Shown in pieces: positions 48,280 through 56,848 of a stretch of DNA of 64,000 nucleotides (position 1 is the first letter of the stretch; each line of letters starts with the position of its first letter). The stretch comes from JAFAGX01 sp035624215 (lineage in GTDB: Bacteria; Acidobacteriota; Terriglobia; Terriglobales; Acidobacteriaceae). The position numbers and the translations under genes are program-made. Where the stretch lies: positions 52,341 to 116,340 of the forward strand of contig DASPRY010000145.1 in NCBI GenBank assembly GCA_035624215.1, in the 5' to 3' direction. Under the pieces are notes generated by a model. It saw only the letters and a list, made by a program, of their open reading frames with translations. It was not told where the DNA came from and did not search any database.

Positions 48280-49202
48280 CGTCTAAGCTCCTCTCCATGC
48301 GCGATGCGATTGCCGACCTGGTGCCAGACGGCGCCTCGGTCGCCATGGGTCTGCAACTTGAGCAGATGATTCCCTTCGCTGCAGGCCATGAGCTCATTCG
48401 CCAGAAAAAACGCAATCTCACGCTGATTGGCCCGATCTCCGACATCTTGTTTGATCAAATTGTCGGCGCCGGATGCGTGGAAAAAGTCATCGCCGCCTGG
48501 GTCGGCAACGTCATGATGGGCTCAGCTTACAATTTCCGCCGCGCCGTCGAGCAGGACGGGATGACGGTCACTAACCTCACTAACTTCACTGTCGCGCTCG
48601 CCTTGCAGGCAGGTGCCATGGGCGTTCCGTTCTTGCCCACGCAAACCGCCCTGGGCAGTGATACGGCTCGCGATAATGAATTTTTCGTGCCGATCAATTC
48701 ACCATTTGCAGACCCCGGCTTGCCTGGGGACGAGAAGCTTCACGCCGTCCGCGCCCTGACTCCCGATGTCACCATTGTTCACGTCCAGCGCGCCGATCAT
48801 GAAGGCAACGCCCACTGCTGGGGAAATTTCGGAGTTATGCTCGAAGGCGTTCGCGCCGCCAGGCGGGTTATTGTCGTTTCCGAGGAAATCGTCGAGCCGG
48901 AAACCATTGCCAGCGATCCCAACCGGACTGTTATCCCCGGATTTCTGGTGAACGCGGTGGTTGAATGTCCTTACGGCGCGCATCCTTCGCCGGTGCAGGG
49001 CTATTACAGCCGCGACGACGCGTTCTTCCGCCAGTATCACGAGCAGACAAAAACAAACCAGGAGAACCACGCCTGGCTTGATCGCTGGGTCTACGGTGTT
49101 GCTGACCGCAAGGCATATATGAATCAGCTTGGCGCTTGCCGCGTGGATGAGTTGGCAGTCAAGCAGCACGCCTACGCCGCGCCGGCAGATTTTGGATATT
49201 GA
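48276..49202 (+). CDS. glutaconate CoA-transferase-like subunit A
   Basis: A protein of 308 residues matching the GctA fold and order: LLSMRDAIADLVPDGASVAMG at the N-terminus, LPFLPTQTALGSD, VECPYGAHPSPVQGYYSRDD and a C-terminal YMNQLGACRVDEL. It forms the heteromeric CoA-transferase with the 46602 gene. ATG 48276 overlaps the preceding stop and has AAGGGA upstream. GctA relatives also include IpdA-type ring-opening hydrolases, so a lyase or hydrolase role cannot be excluded. Confidence 0.85.
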   Translation: MTSKLLSMRDAIADLVPDGASVAMGLQLEQMIPFAAGHELIRQKKRNLTLIGPISDILFDQIVGAGCVEKVIAAWVGNVMMGSAYNFRRAVEQDGMTVTNLTNFTVALALQAGAMGVPFLPTQTALGSDTARDNEFFVPINSPFADPGLPGDEKLHAVRALTPDVTIVHVQRADHEGNAHCWGNFGVMLEGVRAARRVIVVSEEIVEPETIASDPNRTVIPGFLVNAVVECPYGAHPSPVQGYYSRDDAFFRQYHEQTKTNQENHAWLDRWVYGVADRKAYMNQLGACRVDELAVKQHAYAAPADFGY

Positions 49203-49290
49203 GGGGCAATTGGCACTTAGCGCTTCGCATTTAGCCTGCAGCTCTGACTGTGATCGCTAAATGCTAATTGCCCATTGCTAAGTGCTTGGC
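49203..49290. repeat. word-palindrome repeat upstream of the hcrC-like gene
   Basis: Nested inverted words. GGGCAATT (49204-49211) pairs with AATTGCCC (49266-49273), and GCATTTAGC (49227-49235) with GCTAAATGC (49256-49264). Similar words GCACTTAGC and GCTAAGTGC lie alongside. It shares the GCTAAATGC word with the repeat before hpnA, 41 kb away. Confidence 0.75.
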
Positions 49291-49292
49291 TC

Positions 49293-49784
49293 ATGAAAAA
49301 AGAACTCATCGAACTGCGCGTAAATGGCCGCTCTCATGAGCTAGCCATCGAGCCCAGCAAGCTGCTGCTCGATGTGCTTCGCCAGGATCTCGGATTAACC
49401 GGCTCCAAGCGCGGTTGCGATGATTCCTCATGCGGCGCCTGCACCGTGCTGGTTGATGGAACTCCAATGCTCTCCTGCACCATGCTGGGCGCCAGTTGCC
49501 AAGGCCAGGAGATCAGCACGGTCGAAGGCGTGAGTGAGCACGGGAGCTTGGCCGCAATTCAGAAAGCGTACGGTGATTGGGGCGGCGCGCAATGTGGATA
49601 TTGCACCCCGGGTTTCATGATGACGGTCACCCATTTGCTCTCGCAAAACTCCAACCCGAGCGACGACGATATTCGCACCGCCCTGAGCGGGAATCTCTGC
49701 CGCTGTACCGGCTACAACCAGATGTACCAGGCAATCAAAGCGGCGATTGAGGCCGAGCAGAAAGGACTCGCAGCAGTCAAGTAA
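49293..49784 (+). CDS. hcrC: 4-hydroxybenzoyl-CoA reductase-type [2Fe-2S] subunit
   Basis: The small iron-sulfur subunit (163 residues) of a xanthine-oxidase-family molybdoenzyme. The plant-type [2Fe-2S] cluster is bound by C42, C47, C50 and C62 (GCDDSSCGACTV). The second cluster is bound by C101, C104, C136 and C138 (CGYC, CRC). It passes electrons between flavin and molybdenum. The assignment to HcrC depends on the neighbouring FAD subunit, which carries the diagnostic extra cluster. ATG 49293 follows the repeat. Confidence 0.82.
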   Translation: MKKELIELRVNGRSHELAIEPSKLLLDVLRQDLGLTGSKRGCDDSSCGACTVLVDGTPMLSCTMLGASCQGQEISTVEGVSEHGSLAAIQKAYGDWGGAQCGYCTPGFMMTVTHLLSQNSNPSDDDIRTALSGNLCRCTGYNQMYQAIKAAIEAEQKGLAAVK

Positions 49785-49798
49785 TGCTCCCAAATCCA

Positions 49799-49866
49799 TT
49801 GTCATCCCGAGCGCAGCGCTCCGATTCGTTTGCGAATCGGACTGCGAAGTCGAGGGTTTTGCATTT
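49799..49866 (+). repeat. dispersed repeat family A, copy 7
   Basis: TTGTCATCCCGAGCGCAGCG, a perfect 9-bp stem (49820-49828 with 49833-49841, loop TTTG), then GCGAAGTCGAGGGTTTTGCA. It precedes the hcrA-like gene and supplies false upstream start codons. Confidence 0.85.
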
Positions 49867-49877
49867 TTTTGACTGAC

Positions 49878-52475
49878 ATGCCGAACCACGAAGGACGACC
49901 AACGACCAACGACTTCTCCATCATCGGCAAACCCATCGCCATGGTTGATGCCGCGGAGAAAACTACCGGCTCCGGGAAATACACCGACGATCTCAGCCTG
50001 CCCGGCATGCTGGTCGGCAAAATTCTGCATTCGCCTTATCCGCACGCCCGCATCAAGCGTATCGATACCACCCGCGCCGCGAAACTCGATGGTGTGGTGG
50101 CCATCGCTACCGGCCAGGACGCACCCAATCCTTACGGCATTCTTCCCGTCGGCCACGATGAGCACGCGCTCGCTATCGACAAAGTTCGCTATGTCGGCGA
50201 TAACGTCGCCTGCGTCGCTGCCGTCGACGAGGCTACCGCTGAAAAGGCCCTGGAACTGATCAATGTCGACTACGAGCTTTTGCCGGCCTACTTCGATCCC
50301 GAAAAATCGATTACGGCCGAAACTGATTTGATCCACGACAACAAGCCGCACAATGTCGAAAAGGATTATCACCACGTTTTCGGTGATCCCGAGAAAGGAT
50401 TTGCCGAAGCCGATCACATCGCCGAAGCTCGTTTCATTGCCAACGAAGTGACCCACGCCGCCATGGAACCCCACAGCACGCTGGCAGCATTCGAAATTGA
50501 TTCGCAGACCGGCAAGCCGGGAAGGCTGACGGTCTGGTCTTCCACTCAGGTGCCGTACTATCTGCAGCACAAACTATCGCTCGTACTCGATATGCCCATG
50601 GCGCAGATTCGCGTCATCAAGCCGCTGGTAGGCGGAGGATTTGGCGGCAAGAGCGAAGTCATCCCGCTCGAAATCATCGCGGCCGTAACGGCGCGAAAAG
50701 CTCGGGCTCCAGTCAAAATCACTTACACGCGAGAAGAGGTCTTTTGGGCTCATCGCGGGCGCCCTCGCACCATCATCGATCTCAAAACCGGAGTCAGGAA
50801 CGATGGCCGCATTACAGCCGTCAAAGCTCGAGTTGTCCAGGATGGCGGCGCTTACTGCTCCTACGGTGTTGTCACGATTCTTTACTCCGGAGCTCTGCTC
50901 GGAGCACTCTACGACATCCCCAACATCCAGTACGACGGATACCGCGTGTTGACCAACAAGCCGGCCTGCGGAGCGATGCGCGGCCATGGCACTGTAAACG
51001 TGCGCTTCGCTTTCGAGTCGCAACTCGACGAACTGGCTGCCAGGATCGGCCTGGATCCCGCGGAAATCCGCCGACGCAATTTGCTTAAACCTCCCGCCAT
51101 AACTGTGAATGGCCTTCGGGTTCAGAGCTATGGCTTGCCGGAGTGCATCGAGCAAGTTGTCCGGCGCTCGAATTGGCAGCAGCGAAAAGGGAAGCTGCCC
51201 AGGGCTCGCGGCCTGGGTATCGCCTGCAGCCATTACGTGAGTGGGGCGGCGAATTCTATCATCCGCTCGGATATGCCGCATTCCACAGTGAACATCAAAA
51301 TCGATCGCGACGGCGGGGTGGTTGTCTACACCGGCGCCTCGGAAATTGGCCAGGGCTCCGACACCATGACCGCCCAGATCGCCGCCGAAGCTTTGGGATG
51401 CTCGCTGTCACGGGTGAAAATTGTCGCTGCCGATACCGATCTCACCCCAATCGACATCGGCTCCTATTCCAGCCGGGTCACTTTCATGGCCGGGAACGCG
51501 ACCTTGCGCGCCGCACAGGAAATCAAAAAGCAGATTGCTCTGGCCGCCGCGCGCAAAATGAACTGCTTGCCTGACGAGCTTGTCTTCCGTGATGACTCTG
51601 TTTGCAAGAAGAATGGCCACGCGGCGACGGCCGCCGCGGGCCTTCAGACCGAGCAAAGCCCGGCAGCATCTGTCTCCGGCCATGTCGAAGGCCAAATTCT
51701 CCGCGGATCGCTTCAGCAAAAACGCAAGGAAGAAGCGCCCAAGGACCGCCTCACCTTCGAAGAGGCTGTCGTTGCCGCCATCGACTTTCACGGTGCCCTC
51801 ACTGGAACCGGCTCCTATGCGCCTCCGCCTGAGGCGCGCGGCGGAAAGCACAAGGGCGGCGGAGTTGGCCCATCGCCGGCGTACTCCTACTCAGCGCAGG
51901 TAGCCGAAGTCAGCGTGGACGAGGAAACCGGCGAGGTCACGGTTCACAAAGTTTGGGCCGCACACGATTGCGGGCGGGCGTTGAATCCCGTGTCCGTCGA
52001 AGGACAAATCATCGGTTCGGTTTGGATGGGCATGGGTCAGGCGCTCACCGAGGAGATGGTCTGGAAAGATGGCATGCTGATGAATCCCGGACTGCTCGAA
52101 TATCGCAGTCCGTCCGCCGTGGAGTCTCCCGTAATCGAGCCGATCATTGTAGAAAGCATCGATCCCGAAGGTCCATTCGGCGCCAAAGAATGCAGTGAGG
52201 GCTCACTGGCCGCGACCATCCCCGCCATCGCAAATGCGATTTACGATGCCGTGGGAGTCCGGCTGCATGAGTCCCCTTTTACTCCGGAGCGGGTGTTAGC
52301 TGCGTTGCGTGCGAAAAGAGCTCAGAAGAAGATCGATCTCACCGAAGGCATCGATCCGACTTCGCCTCAGCGTTTTCGCGAACACGGTGGCTCACTGTGG
52401 TTCCGCGGCAAGGGCCCTAACCGGCATCCTCTCGATCCATCGCGGCGGGAAGCGCACGTGGGAGGCGACGATTGA
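49878..52475 (+). CDS. hcrA: 4-hydroxybenzoyl-CoA reductase-type molybdenum subunit
   Basis: The large molybdopterin-cytosine-dinucleotide subunit, 865 residues. GGGFGGKSEVIPLE, GAMRGHGTVNVRFAFESQLDELA, GASEIGQGSDTM and the C-terminal GPFGAKECSEGSLAATIPAIANAI (active-site Glu region) are visible. Known HcrA proteins are about 770 residues. Part of the excess is a low-complexity block near residues 576-615 (DNA 51604-51723). The start is taken as ATG 49878; open frame to 49830 lies in repeat copy 7. The enzyme would reductively remove the phenolic hydroxyl from a 4-hydroxyaryl-CoA, or oxidise another substrate if the family call is wrong. Confidence 0.82.
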   Translation: MPNHEGRPTTNDFSIIGKPIAMVDAAEKTTGSGKYTDDLSLPGMLVGKILHSPYPHARIKRIDTTRAAKLDGVVAIATGQDAPNPYGILPVGHDEHALAIDKVRYVGDNVACVAAVDEATAEKALELINVDYELLPAYFDPEKSITAETDLIHDNKPHNVEKDYHHVFGDPEKGFAEADHIAEARFIANEVTHAAMEPHSTLAAFEIDSQTGKPGRLTVWSSTQVPYYLQHKLSLVLDMPMAQIRVIKPLVGGGFGGKSEVIPLEIIAAVTARKARAPVKITYTREEVFWAHRGRPRTIIDLKTGVRNDGRITAVKARVVQDGGAYCSYGVVTILYSGALLGALYDIPNIQYDGYRVLTNKPACGAMRGHGTVNVRFAFESQLDELAARIGLDPAEIRRRNLLKPPAITVNGLRVQSYGLPECIEQVVRRSNWQQRKGKLPRARGLGIACSHYVSGAANSIIRSDMPHSTVNIKIDRDGGVVVYTGASEIGQGSDTMTAQIAAEALGCSLSRVKIVAADTDLTPIDIGSYSSRVTFMAGNATLRAAQEIKKQIALAAARKMNCLPDELVFRDDSVCKKNGHAATAAAGLQTEQSPAASVSGHVEGQILRGSLQQKRKEEAPKDRLTFEEAVVAAIDFHGALTGTGSYAPPPEARGGKHKGGGVGPSPAYSYSAQVAEVSVDEETGEVTVHKVWAAHDCGRALNPVSVEGQIIGSVWMGMGQALTEEMVWKDGMLMNPGLLEYRSPSAVESPVIEPIIVESIDPEGPFGAKECSEGSLAATIPAIANAIYDAVGVRLHESPFTPERVLAALRAKRAQKKIDLTEGIDPTSPQRFREHGGSLWFRGKGPNRHPLDPSRREAHVGGDD
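51604..51723 (+). repeat. possible in-frame insertion in the hcrA-like gene
   Basis: 120 bp (40 codons), bounded by GCAAGAAGAA (51604) and GCAAGGAAGAAG (51724). It encodes an Ala/Gln/Ser-rich block within a region that is short in the family as I recall it. There is no match to families A or B that I can see, so this is the weakest of the four insertions. Confidence 0.4.
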
Positions 52476-53455
52476 GTCTCCCTCAATTCAAGCTGCTCCG
52501 CCCCCGCACCATAGACGACGTTGTTGGCTTCTTGGCCAAGCACGTGTCTAATCTGCGCGTCCTCGCCGGCGGCACCGACCTGATTCCCTCCATGCAGCAG
52601 AAATTGTTTGAGCCGGAATACGTGCTCGACATCCGTCATATTCCGGAGTTGAAAGGAATCCGCGAACGGCAGGGAAGTGACGTCGAAATCGGTGCACTTA
52701 CAACTCTGACCATGATCGAACATTCGCAGCTCCTGCGTCAGCGCTATCCCGTCCTAACCGAAGCCGCCGCAACTGTCGCCTCGCCCATCCTGCGCAACAT
52801 GGGAACGATCGGAGGAAACATCTGCCTGGACACCCGCTGCCTCTGGTACAACCAGTCGCTCACCTGGCGCAAGGGCTGCGGATTTTGCATCAAGAAAGAT
52901 GGCGACTTGTGCCACGTTGCACCGGGCGGGACCAATTGCTGGGCCGCGTTTTCGGGGGACACCCCTCCAGCGCTCCTGTGCTTAAATGCAGAAGTCGAGA
53001 TCGTGGGTCCCTTAGGGACTCGCCGCATTCCGCTGCGCGACTTCTACATCGGCCTGGGCGACAACTACCGCAAGCTGCAGCCGAACGAACTGCTGACTCG
53101 CATTTTTCTGCCGCAAGCGGCAGCAGGATTTCGCGGCGTCTATCGCAAGCTGCGCATTCGCGGCTCAATTGATTATCCTTTAGCGGGCGTTGCCGTCGCG
53201 CTGTTGCGCTCCAACGGCCACGTCGCCGACGTTCGCATCGGGATAACCGCGGTGAATCCGGCGCCAGTCTTGGTAAAAGGAATAAGCGAAGCGCTTGGCG
53301 GGAAGGTCATGGACGAAGAAGCAGCCGAAAGAATTGGAGATCTTGCCGCAAAAGCCGCCAAGCCCCTGACCACCTCCGCCCTTACGCCTGAGTACCGTCG
53401 GGAAATGATTCGGGTTTTCACCAAGCGAGCGCTGCTGGCCGCGGCCACTAATTGA
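52472..53455 (+). CDS. hcrB: 4-hydroxybenzoyl-CoA reductase-type FAD/[4Fe-4S] subunit
   Basis: The FAD-binding subunit (327 residues) of the xanthine-oxidase family, with flavin motifs LAGGTDLIP and GTIGGNICLD. An extra loop of about 40 residues carries cysteines 123, 139, 147 and 156 (TRC, GFC, LCH, NCW). This is the spacing I recall for the [4Fe-4S] cluster unique to Thauera 4-hydroxybenzoyl-CoA reductase; ordinary xanthine or CO dehydrogenase FAD subunits lack it. TTG 52472 overlaps the hcrA stop and follows GGGAGG. This subunit is the main evidence for the whole enzyme's identity. Confidence 0.87.
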   Translation: MSLPQFKLLRPRTIDDVVGFLAKHVSNLRVLAGGTDLIPSMQQKLFEPEYVLDIRHIPELKGIRERQGSDVEIGALTTLTMIEHSQLLRQRYPVLTEAAATVASPILRNMGTIGGNICLDTRCLWYNQSLTWRKGCGFCIKKDGDLCHVAPGGTNCWAAFSGDTPPALLCLNAEVEIVGPLGTRRIPLRDFYIGLGDNYRKLQPNELLTRIFLPQAAAGFRGVYRKLRIRGSIDYPLAGVAVALLRSNGHVADVRIGITAVNPAPVLVKGISEALGGKVMDEEAAERIGDLAAKAAKPLTTSALTPEYRREMIRVFTKRALLAAATN

Positions 53456-53522
53456 GTCGTCGCGGCGACCATTTCATATCCTGATAAAATCTGTAGCGCA
53501 CGGCCAACGACCGACGACTCCC

Positions 53523-54365
53523 TTGATCACCGACTGCCACATCCATATCCAGCCCATCGAGATGTTCAAGCCGCAGGCGCTCGAGCTGATGAAAAGGAAG
53601 CGCCCGAACTACGAGCAGATTGTCGAATTTTGCCGTTCCCCCAAAGCTTTTCTGCACTATCTCGATCACGCCGGTATCGACCGTGCCGTGCTCATCAACT
53701 ATGTGGCTCCGGAAGTGATCGGTTTCACCAGCGGCGTGAATCAGTACGTCGCCGATTACACCAAAGAGAATCCGCGGCGTCTGCTTTCCTGCGGCAGCCT
53801 GCATCCGCGCCACAGCGCCAACATCATGGCCGATGTCGAGCAGCTTCTCCGCCTCGGCATTCGCATGATCAAGATCCACCCGCCCCACCAGCTCCTGTTT
53901 CCCAACGACTACCTCATCGGCGTCAAGGAGTTGGAAATCATCTACCGCGCTGCCGAAGCCAACGGCATTCCGGTCATGTTTCACACCGGAACATCAATTT
54001 TTCCCGGCGCTCGCAACAAATACGGCGACCCGATTTGCATCGATGACGTTGCCGTCGATTTCCCCAAGCTGAAAATTCTGCTGGCCCACGGCGGACGTCC
54101 GCTTTGGATGCATACGGCATTTTTTCTCATCCGCCGCCATGCCAACGTTTTCCTCGATATCAGCGGTATCCCACCGAAAACCTTGCTCAAGTATTTTCCG
54201 CGCCTTGATGAGATAGCAGAGAAGACTTTGTTCGGCACTGATTGGCCGGGGCCAGGAGTGCCCGAGATCAAGAAAAACCTGGATGAGTTTCGCGCCTTGC
54301 CCTTGAACGAGGAAGTCAAGCAGCAGATTCTCAGCCGCACTGCGCTTGCCATTTGGCCGGCTTAA
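53523..54365 (+). CDS. amidohydrolase-2-family metal-dependent hydrolase/decarboxylase
   Basis: A protein of 280 residues from the ACMSD-like amidohydrolase branch. Metal motifs are DCHIHIQ at the N-terminus, a His in MFHTGTS, LLAHGGRPLW and the catalytic Asp in FGTDWPGPGV. Family members decarboxylate or hydrolyse aromatic and muconate-type acids, which fits its place at the end of the aromatic cluster. The exact substrate is unknown. The start is TTG 53523, 67 bp after hcrB, without a clear ribosome-binding site. Confidence 0.8.
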   Translation: MITDCHIHIQPIEMFKPQALELMKRKRPNYEQIVEFCRSPKAFLHYLDHAGIDRAVLINYVAPEVIGFTSGVNQYVADYTKENPRRLLSCGSLHPRHSANIMADVEQLLRLGIRMIKIHPPHQLLFPNDYLIGVKELEIIYRAAEANGIPVMFHTGTSIFPGARNKYGDPICIDDVAVDFPKLKILLAHGGRPLWMHTAFFLIRRHANVFLDISGIPPKTLLKYFPRLDEIAEKTLFGTDWPGPGVPEIKKNLDEFRALPLNEEVKQQILSRTALAIWPA

Positions 54366-54385
54366 TCACGCAGCACCTTGCAAAT

Positions 54386-54450
54386 TGTCATCCTGAGGAA
54401 GCGGAGTCGTTCGCTGGCGAACGACTACCGACGGAGGATCTACATATTTG
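54386..54450 (+). repeat. dispersed repeat family A, copy 8
   Basis: TTGTCATCCTGAGGAAGCGG, a perfect 10-bp stem (54405-54414 with 54417-54426), then GACGGAGGATCTACAT. It lies between convergent genes (amidohydrolase and ribA). Confidence 0.82.
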
Positions 54451-54471
54451 AAGGAAAATGCATTTGCAGGG

Positions 54472-55077
54472 CTACCGCGACGTGAACAAGTGTCCTAGCT
54501 TCTCTTTTTTCGTCTTCAAATATTCTTCCGCGTGCACGCTTGGTGATACTTCGCAAGGAACTCGATCCACCACCTTAATGCCTCCGCGCTCGAGAGCCGC
54601 GACCTTATCTGGGTTGTTCGAGAGCAACCGTACCTGCAACACACCCAGGGCTTTCAGAATCTCCGCTGGCATTCCGAACTCCCGCTGATCAGCTTTAAAT
54701 CCCAGGCGCTCGTTGGCTTCAACCGTGTCCAGTCCGGCATCCTGCAGCTCGTAAGCCTGCAGCTTGGCCAGAAGGCCGATCCCGCGGCCCTCTTGCTGCT
54801 CATAGATCAGTACGCCGGCGCCTTCGGTGGCAATCATTTGCAGCGCCATCTCCAACTGCTGGCGGCAATCGCAACGCAACGATCCGAACACATCTCCTGT
54901 GAGGCACTGCGAATGTACGCGCACCAACGCCGGTGAGGAAGTCACATCCCCCATCACCAGGGCTACGGCTTCCTCCGTGCGGCCGTTGAATTCTCCGCGA
55001 AACCCGATGATGCGGAACTTGCCCCACCGGGTAGGGAAGTCCGCTGCCGCAATTTGCTCTATTTTCTGCGTACTCAC
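54472..55077 (-). CDS. ribA: GTP cyclohydrolase II
   Basis: A stand-alone RibA of 201 residues that opens GTP in the first step of riboflavin synthesis; no DHBP synthase (RibB) domain is fused. Zinc ligands are the three Cys in CLTGDVFGSLRCDC. EQQEGRGIGLLAK and GFKADQREFG are family signatures. I chose GTG 55077 over an upstream start at 55125 because a TATAAT box ends exactly seven bases before the GTG, implying a leaderless message. Confidence 0.92.
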   Translation of the reverse strand: MSTQKIEQIAAADFPTRWGKFRIIGFRGEFNGRTEEAVALVMGDVTSSPALVRVHSQCLTGDVFGSLRCDCRQQLEMALQMIATEGAGVLIYEQQEGRGIGLLAKLQAYELQDAGLDTVEANERLGFKADQREFGMPAEILKALGVLQVRLLSNNPDKVAALERGGIKVVDRVPCEVSPSVHAEEYLKTKKEKLGHLFTSR

Positions 55078-55083
55078 TTCAAC

Positions 55084-55089
55084 ATTATA
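55084..55089 (-). promoter_or_regulatory. -10 element TATAAT immediately upstream of ribA
   Basis: Consensus TATAAT on the minus strand ends seven bases before GTG 55077, so the G of the start codon is the expected first transcribed base. -35 is not obvious. Confidence 0.5.
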
Positions 55090-55125
55090 GATGCAGAGCC
55101 TCTCGCCCCGACCGGGCCGGCTCAA

Positions 55126-55842
55126 CTACCACGACGCATACCGGTATCGCCGCGGCCGCTCTGGCATCAGCTTGATCAAAACGATGCCCGCCACAAAACC
55201 TCCCACGTGTGCCCAAAACGCGACCCCGCCTGTGTTCGAACTCGCCCCGGCAATCGATGTCGCCGTGCCGCTCAGAAATTGAAACACGAACCAGTATCCC
55301 AAGAATACCCAGGCGGGAAGCCACCAGAACGTCACGAACACAACCAGAAACACCAGCGTCAGCACGCGCGCCCGTGGATACAGCACAAAATATGCGCCCA
55401 TCACCCCCGCAATCGCTCCACTCGCTCCGATGGTTGGCTGGTTGGAAGAAGCATCCAGCAGAATGTACCCAATGGCCGCCGCGCAGCCGCTCAGCAAATA
55501 AAACAGTAGGTACTTCACGTGTCCGAGATAATCCTCCACGTTGTCGCCAAAAATCCACAAAAACCACATATTGCCGATGATGTGCAGCCACCCGCCATGC
55601 AGGAACATCGAGGTCAGAATCGTGAGCGACAAATCAGGCAGGGAAAATGCCGTTGGACCACTCAGCGCCCGCTCAAAGCGCCGCGGCACCACGCCGAATT
55701 CGTAAATGAGCGCATTCAGCGCGCGATGGCTCTGCATCCCAACCGACAATTCGAACAAGAACACAACCGCATTCAGCGCGATAATGAAGTAGGTCACATA
55801 AGGCGTGCTGGATGTCGGCGTGTCATCGCGAATGGGAATCAT
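55126..55842 (-). CDS. rhomboid-family intramembrane serine protease
   Basis: A multi-pass membrane protein of 238 residues. The catalytic Ser is in IGASGAIAGVMGAYF and the His in FWAHVGGFVAG. HGGWLHIIGNMWFLWIFGDNVE is the typical loop and helix 2. Rhomboids cleave substrates within the membrane; the target is unknown. ATG 55842 is chosen; the open frame upstream runs into a palindromic repeat. ribA follows 48 bp downstream on the same strand with its own -10 box. Confidence 0.9.
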   Translation of the reverse strand: MIPIRDDTPTSSTPYVTYFIIALNAVVFLFELSVGMQSHRALNALIYEFGVVPRRFERALSGPTAFSLPDLSLTILTSMFLHGGWLHIIGNMWFLWIFGDNVEDYLGHVKYLLFYLLSGCAAAIGYILLDASSNQPTIGASGAIAGVMGAYFVLYPRARVLTLVFLVVFVTFWWLPAWVFLGYWFVFQFLSGTATSIAGASSNTGGVAFWAHVGGFVAGIVLIKLMPERPRRYRYASW

Positions 55843-55938
55843 GCGAGATTTGCAAGTTGGTAATTTGTAATTCAGTAATTTCTTTGGCGACGCGCGGACA
55901 CAAACTACCAAGTTTCTCAATTACAAATTACCAAATCT
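55843..55938. repeat. AT-rich word-palindrome between rhomboid and truB
   Basis: A perfect 14-bp inverted repeat, GGTAATTTGTAATT (55859-55872) with AATTACAAATTACC (55919-55932), plus outer words GAGATTT and AAATCTC. It fills the divergent gap completely, so both promoters must lie in or beyond it. Confidence 0.8.
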
Positions 55939-55939
55939 C

Positions 55940-56839
55940 ATGAACGGCGTCCTGATCATCGATAAACCCGCGGGCTTGACCTCCCACGATGCTGTCGACC
56001 GCGTGCGCCGCATCCTGCGCGAGCGCTCCGTCGGCCATCTAGGAACCCTCGACCCGCTAGCCACCGGAGTGCTTCCGCTGGTTGTCGGAAATATGACGCG
56101 TCTCGCCCAGTTTTATACCTCTTCTGAGAAAACTTACGAGGGCGTGATCCGCTTCGGCTTTGCCACCGACACCTACGACGCCGACGGCAAGCCCAGTGGC
56201 CCGGAGCAGCCTGTCAGCCTATCGTTCGAGCAGGTTCGCCAGCTTGCCAGTCAGTTTCGCGGCGTCATCGAGCAGATGCCGCCGCCCTTTTCCGCCAAGA
56301 AGATTCAAGGTGTGCCCGCCTACAAGCTGGCGCGGAAGCAAAAGGAAGTTACCCTCCAGCCCGTGCAGGTCGAGGTCAAGGAGTTTGAAATTCTCTCAAC
56401 CGAAAATGCCTGCGCCCACTTTCGCGCTCGTGTCAGCTCGGGGACCTACATGCGGACGGTGGCTCACGATATGGGCCAGCAGATGGGCTGTGGCGCTCAT
56501 CTCGCCTCGCTGCGGCGCATCGCTTTAGCGGAGTTCAGTCTTTCTGATGCGCACACCCTCGACCAGTTGCAGGCGGCATCGGTAAACGACTCCGCCGAAG
56601 GGTTCTTCGTCCACCCACGTCAGATTCTGCCCGAGTTTCCCTGCGTCACCGCGACCGCCGAGATGATTGCCCGCATCCGTTCCGGCCGCACCGTGAACCT
56701 TCCCGAACTCTCCCGCGCCCGGCGGGTGAAGGTTTTTCACGGACAAAGGGAACTGATCGCCATCGCCACCCGCGTGGCCGGGACGCTATTTCACGCCAAA
56801 CTCGTTCTTGCCGCCGAGCCACAAATTGCCAAAACTTAG
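55940..56839 (+). CDS. truB: tRNA pseudouridine-55 synthase
   Basis: TruB of 299 residues, which modifies U55 in the T loop of tRNAs. The catalytic Asp lies in GHLGTLDPLATGVLPL (about residues 33-48), after IIDKPAGLTSHDAV. SGTYMRTVAHDMGQ and a C-terminal PUA-like domain follow. It stands alone here, not in the common rbfA-truB-ribF order. The start codon sits two bases after a palindromic repeat. Confidence 0.95.
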   Translation: MNGVLIIDKPAGLTSHDAVDRVRRILRERSVGHLGTLDPLATGVLPLVVGNMTRLAQFYTSSEKTYEGVIRFGFATDTYDADGKPSGPEQPVSLSFEQVRQLASQFRGVIEQMPPPFSAKKIQGVPAYKLARKQKEVTLQPVQVEVKEFEILSTENACAHFRARVSSGTYMRTVAHDMGQQMGCGAHLASLRRIALAEFSLSDAHTLDQLQAASVNDSAEGFFVHPRQILPEFPCVTATAEMIARIRSGRTVNLPELSRARRVKVFHGQRELIAIATRVAGTLFHAKLVLAAEPQIAKT

Positions 56840-56848
56840 GGTGCCGCA

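Noticed and set aside
46602..49202. IpdAB-type ring-cleaving hydrolase instead of a CoA-transferase
   Set aside because: The B subunit keeps the Glu (E63) at the position of the covalent CoA-transferase glutamate, and both subunits resemble GctA/GctB more. I keep it only as an alternative.
49830..49877. Extended N-terminus of the hcrA-like protein
   Set aside because: The extra codons lie within repeat family A copy 7. ATG 49878 gives a normal start for the subunit.
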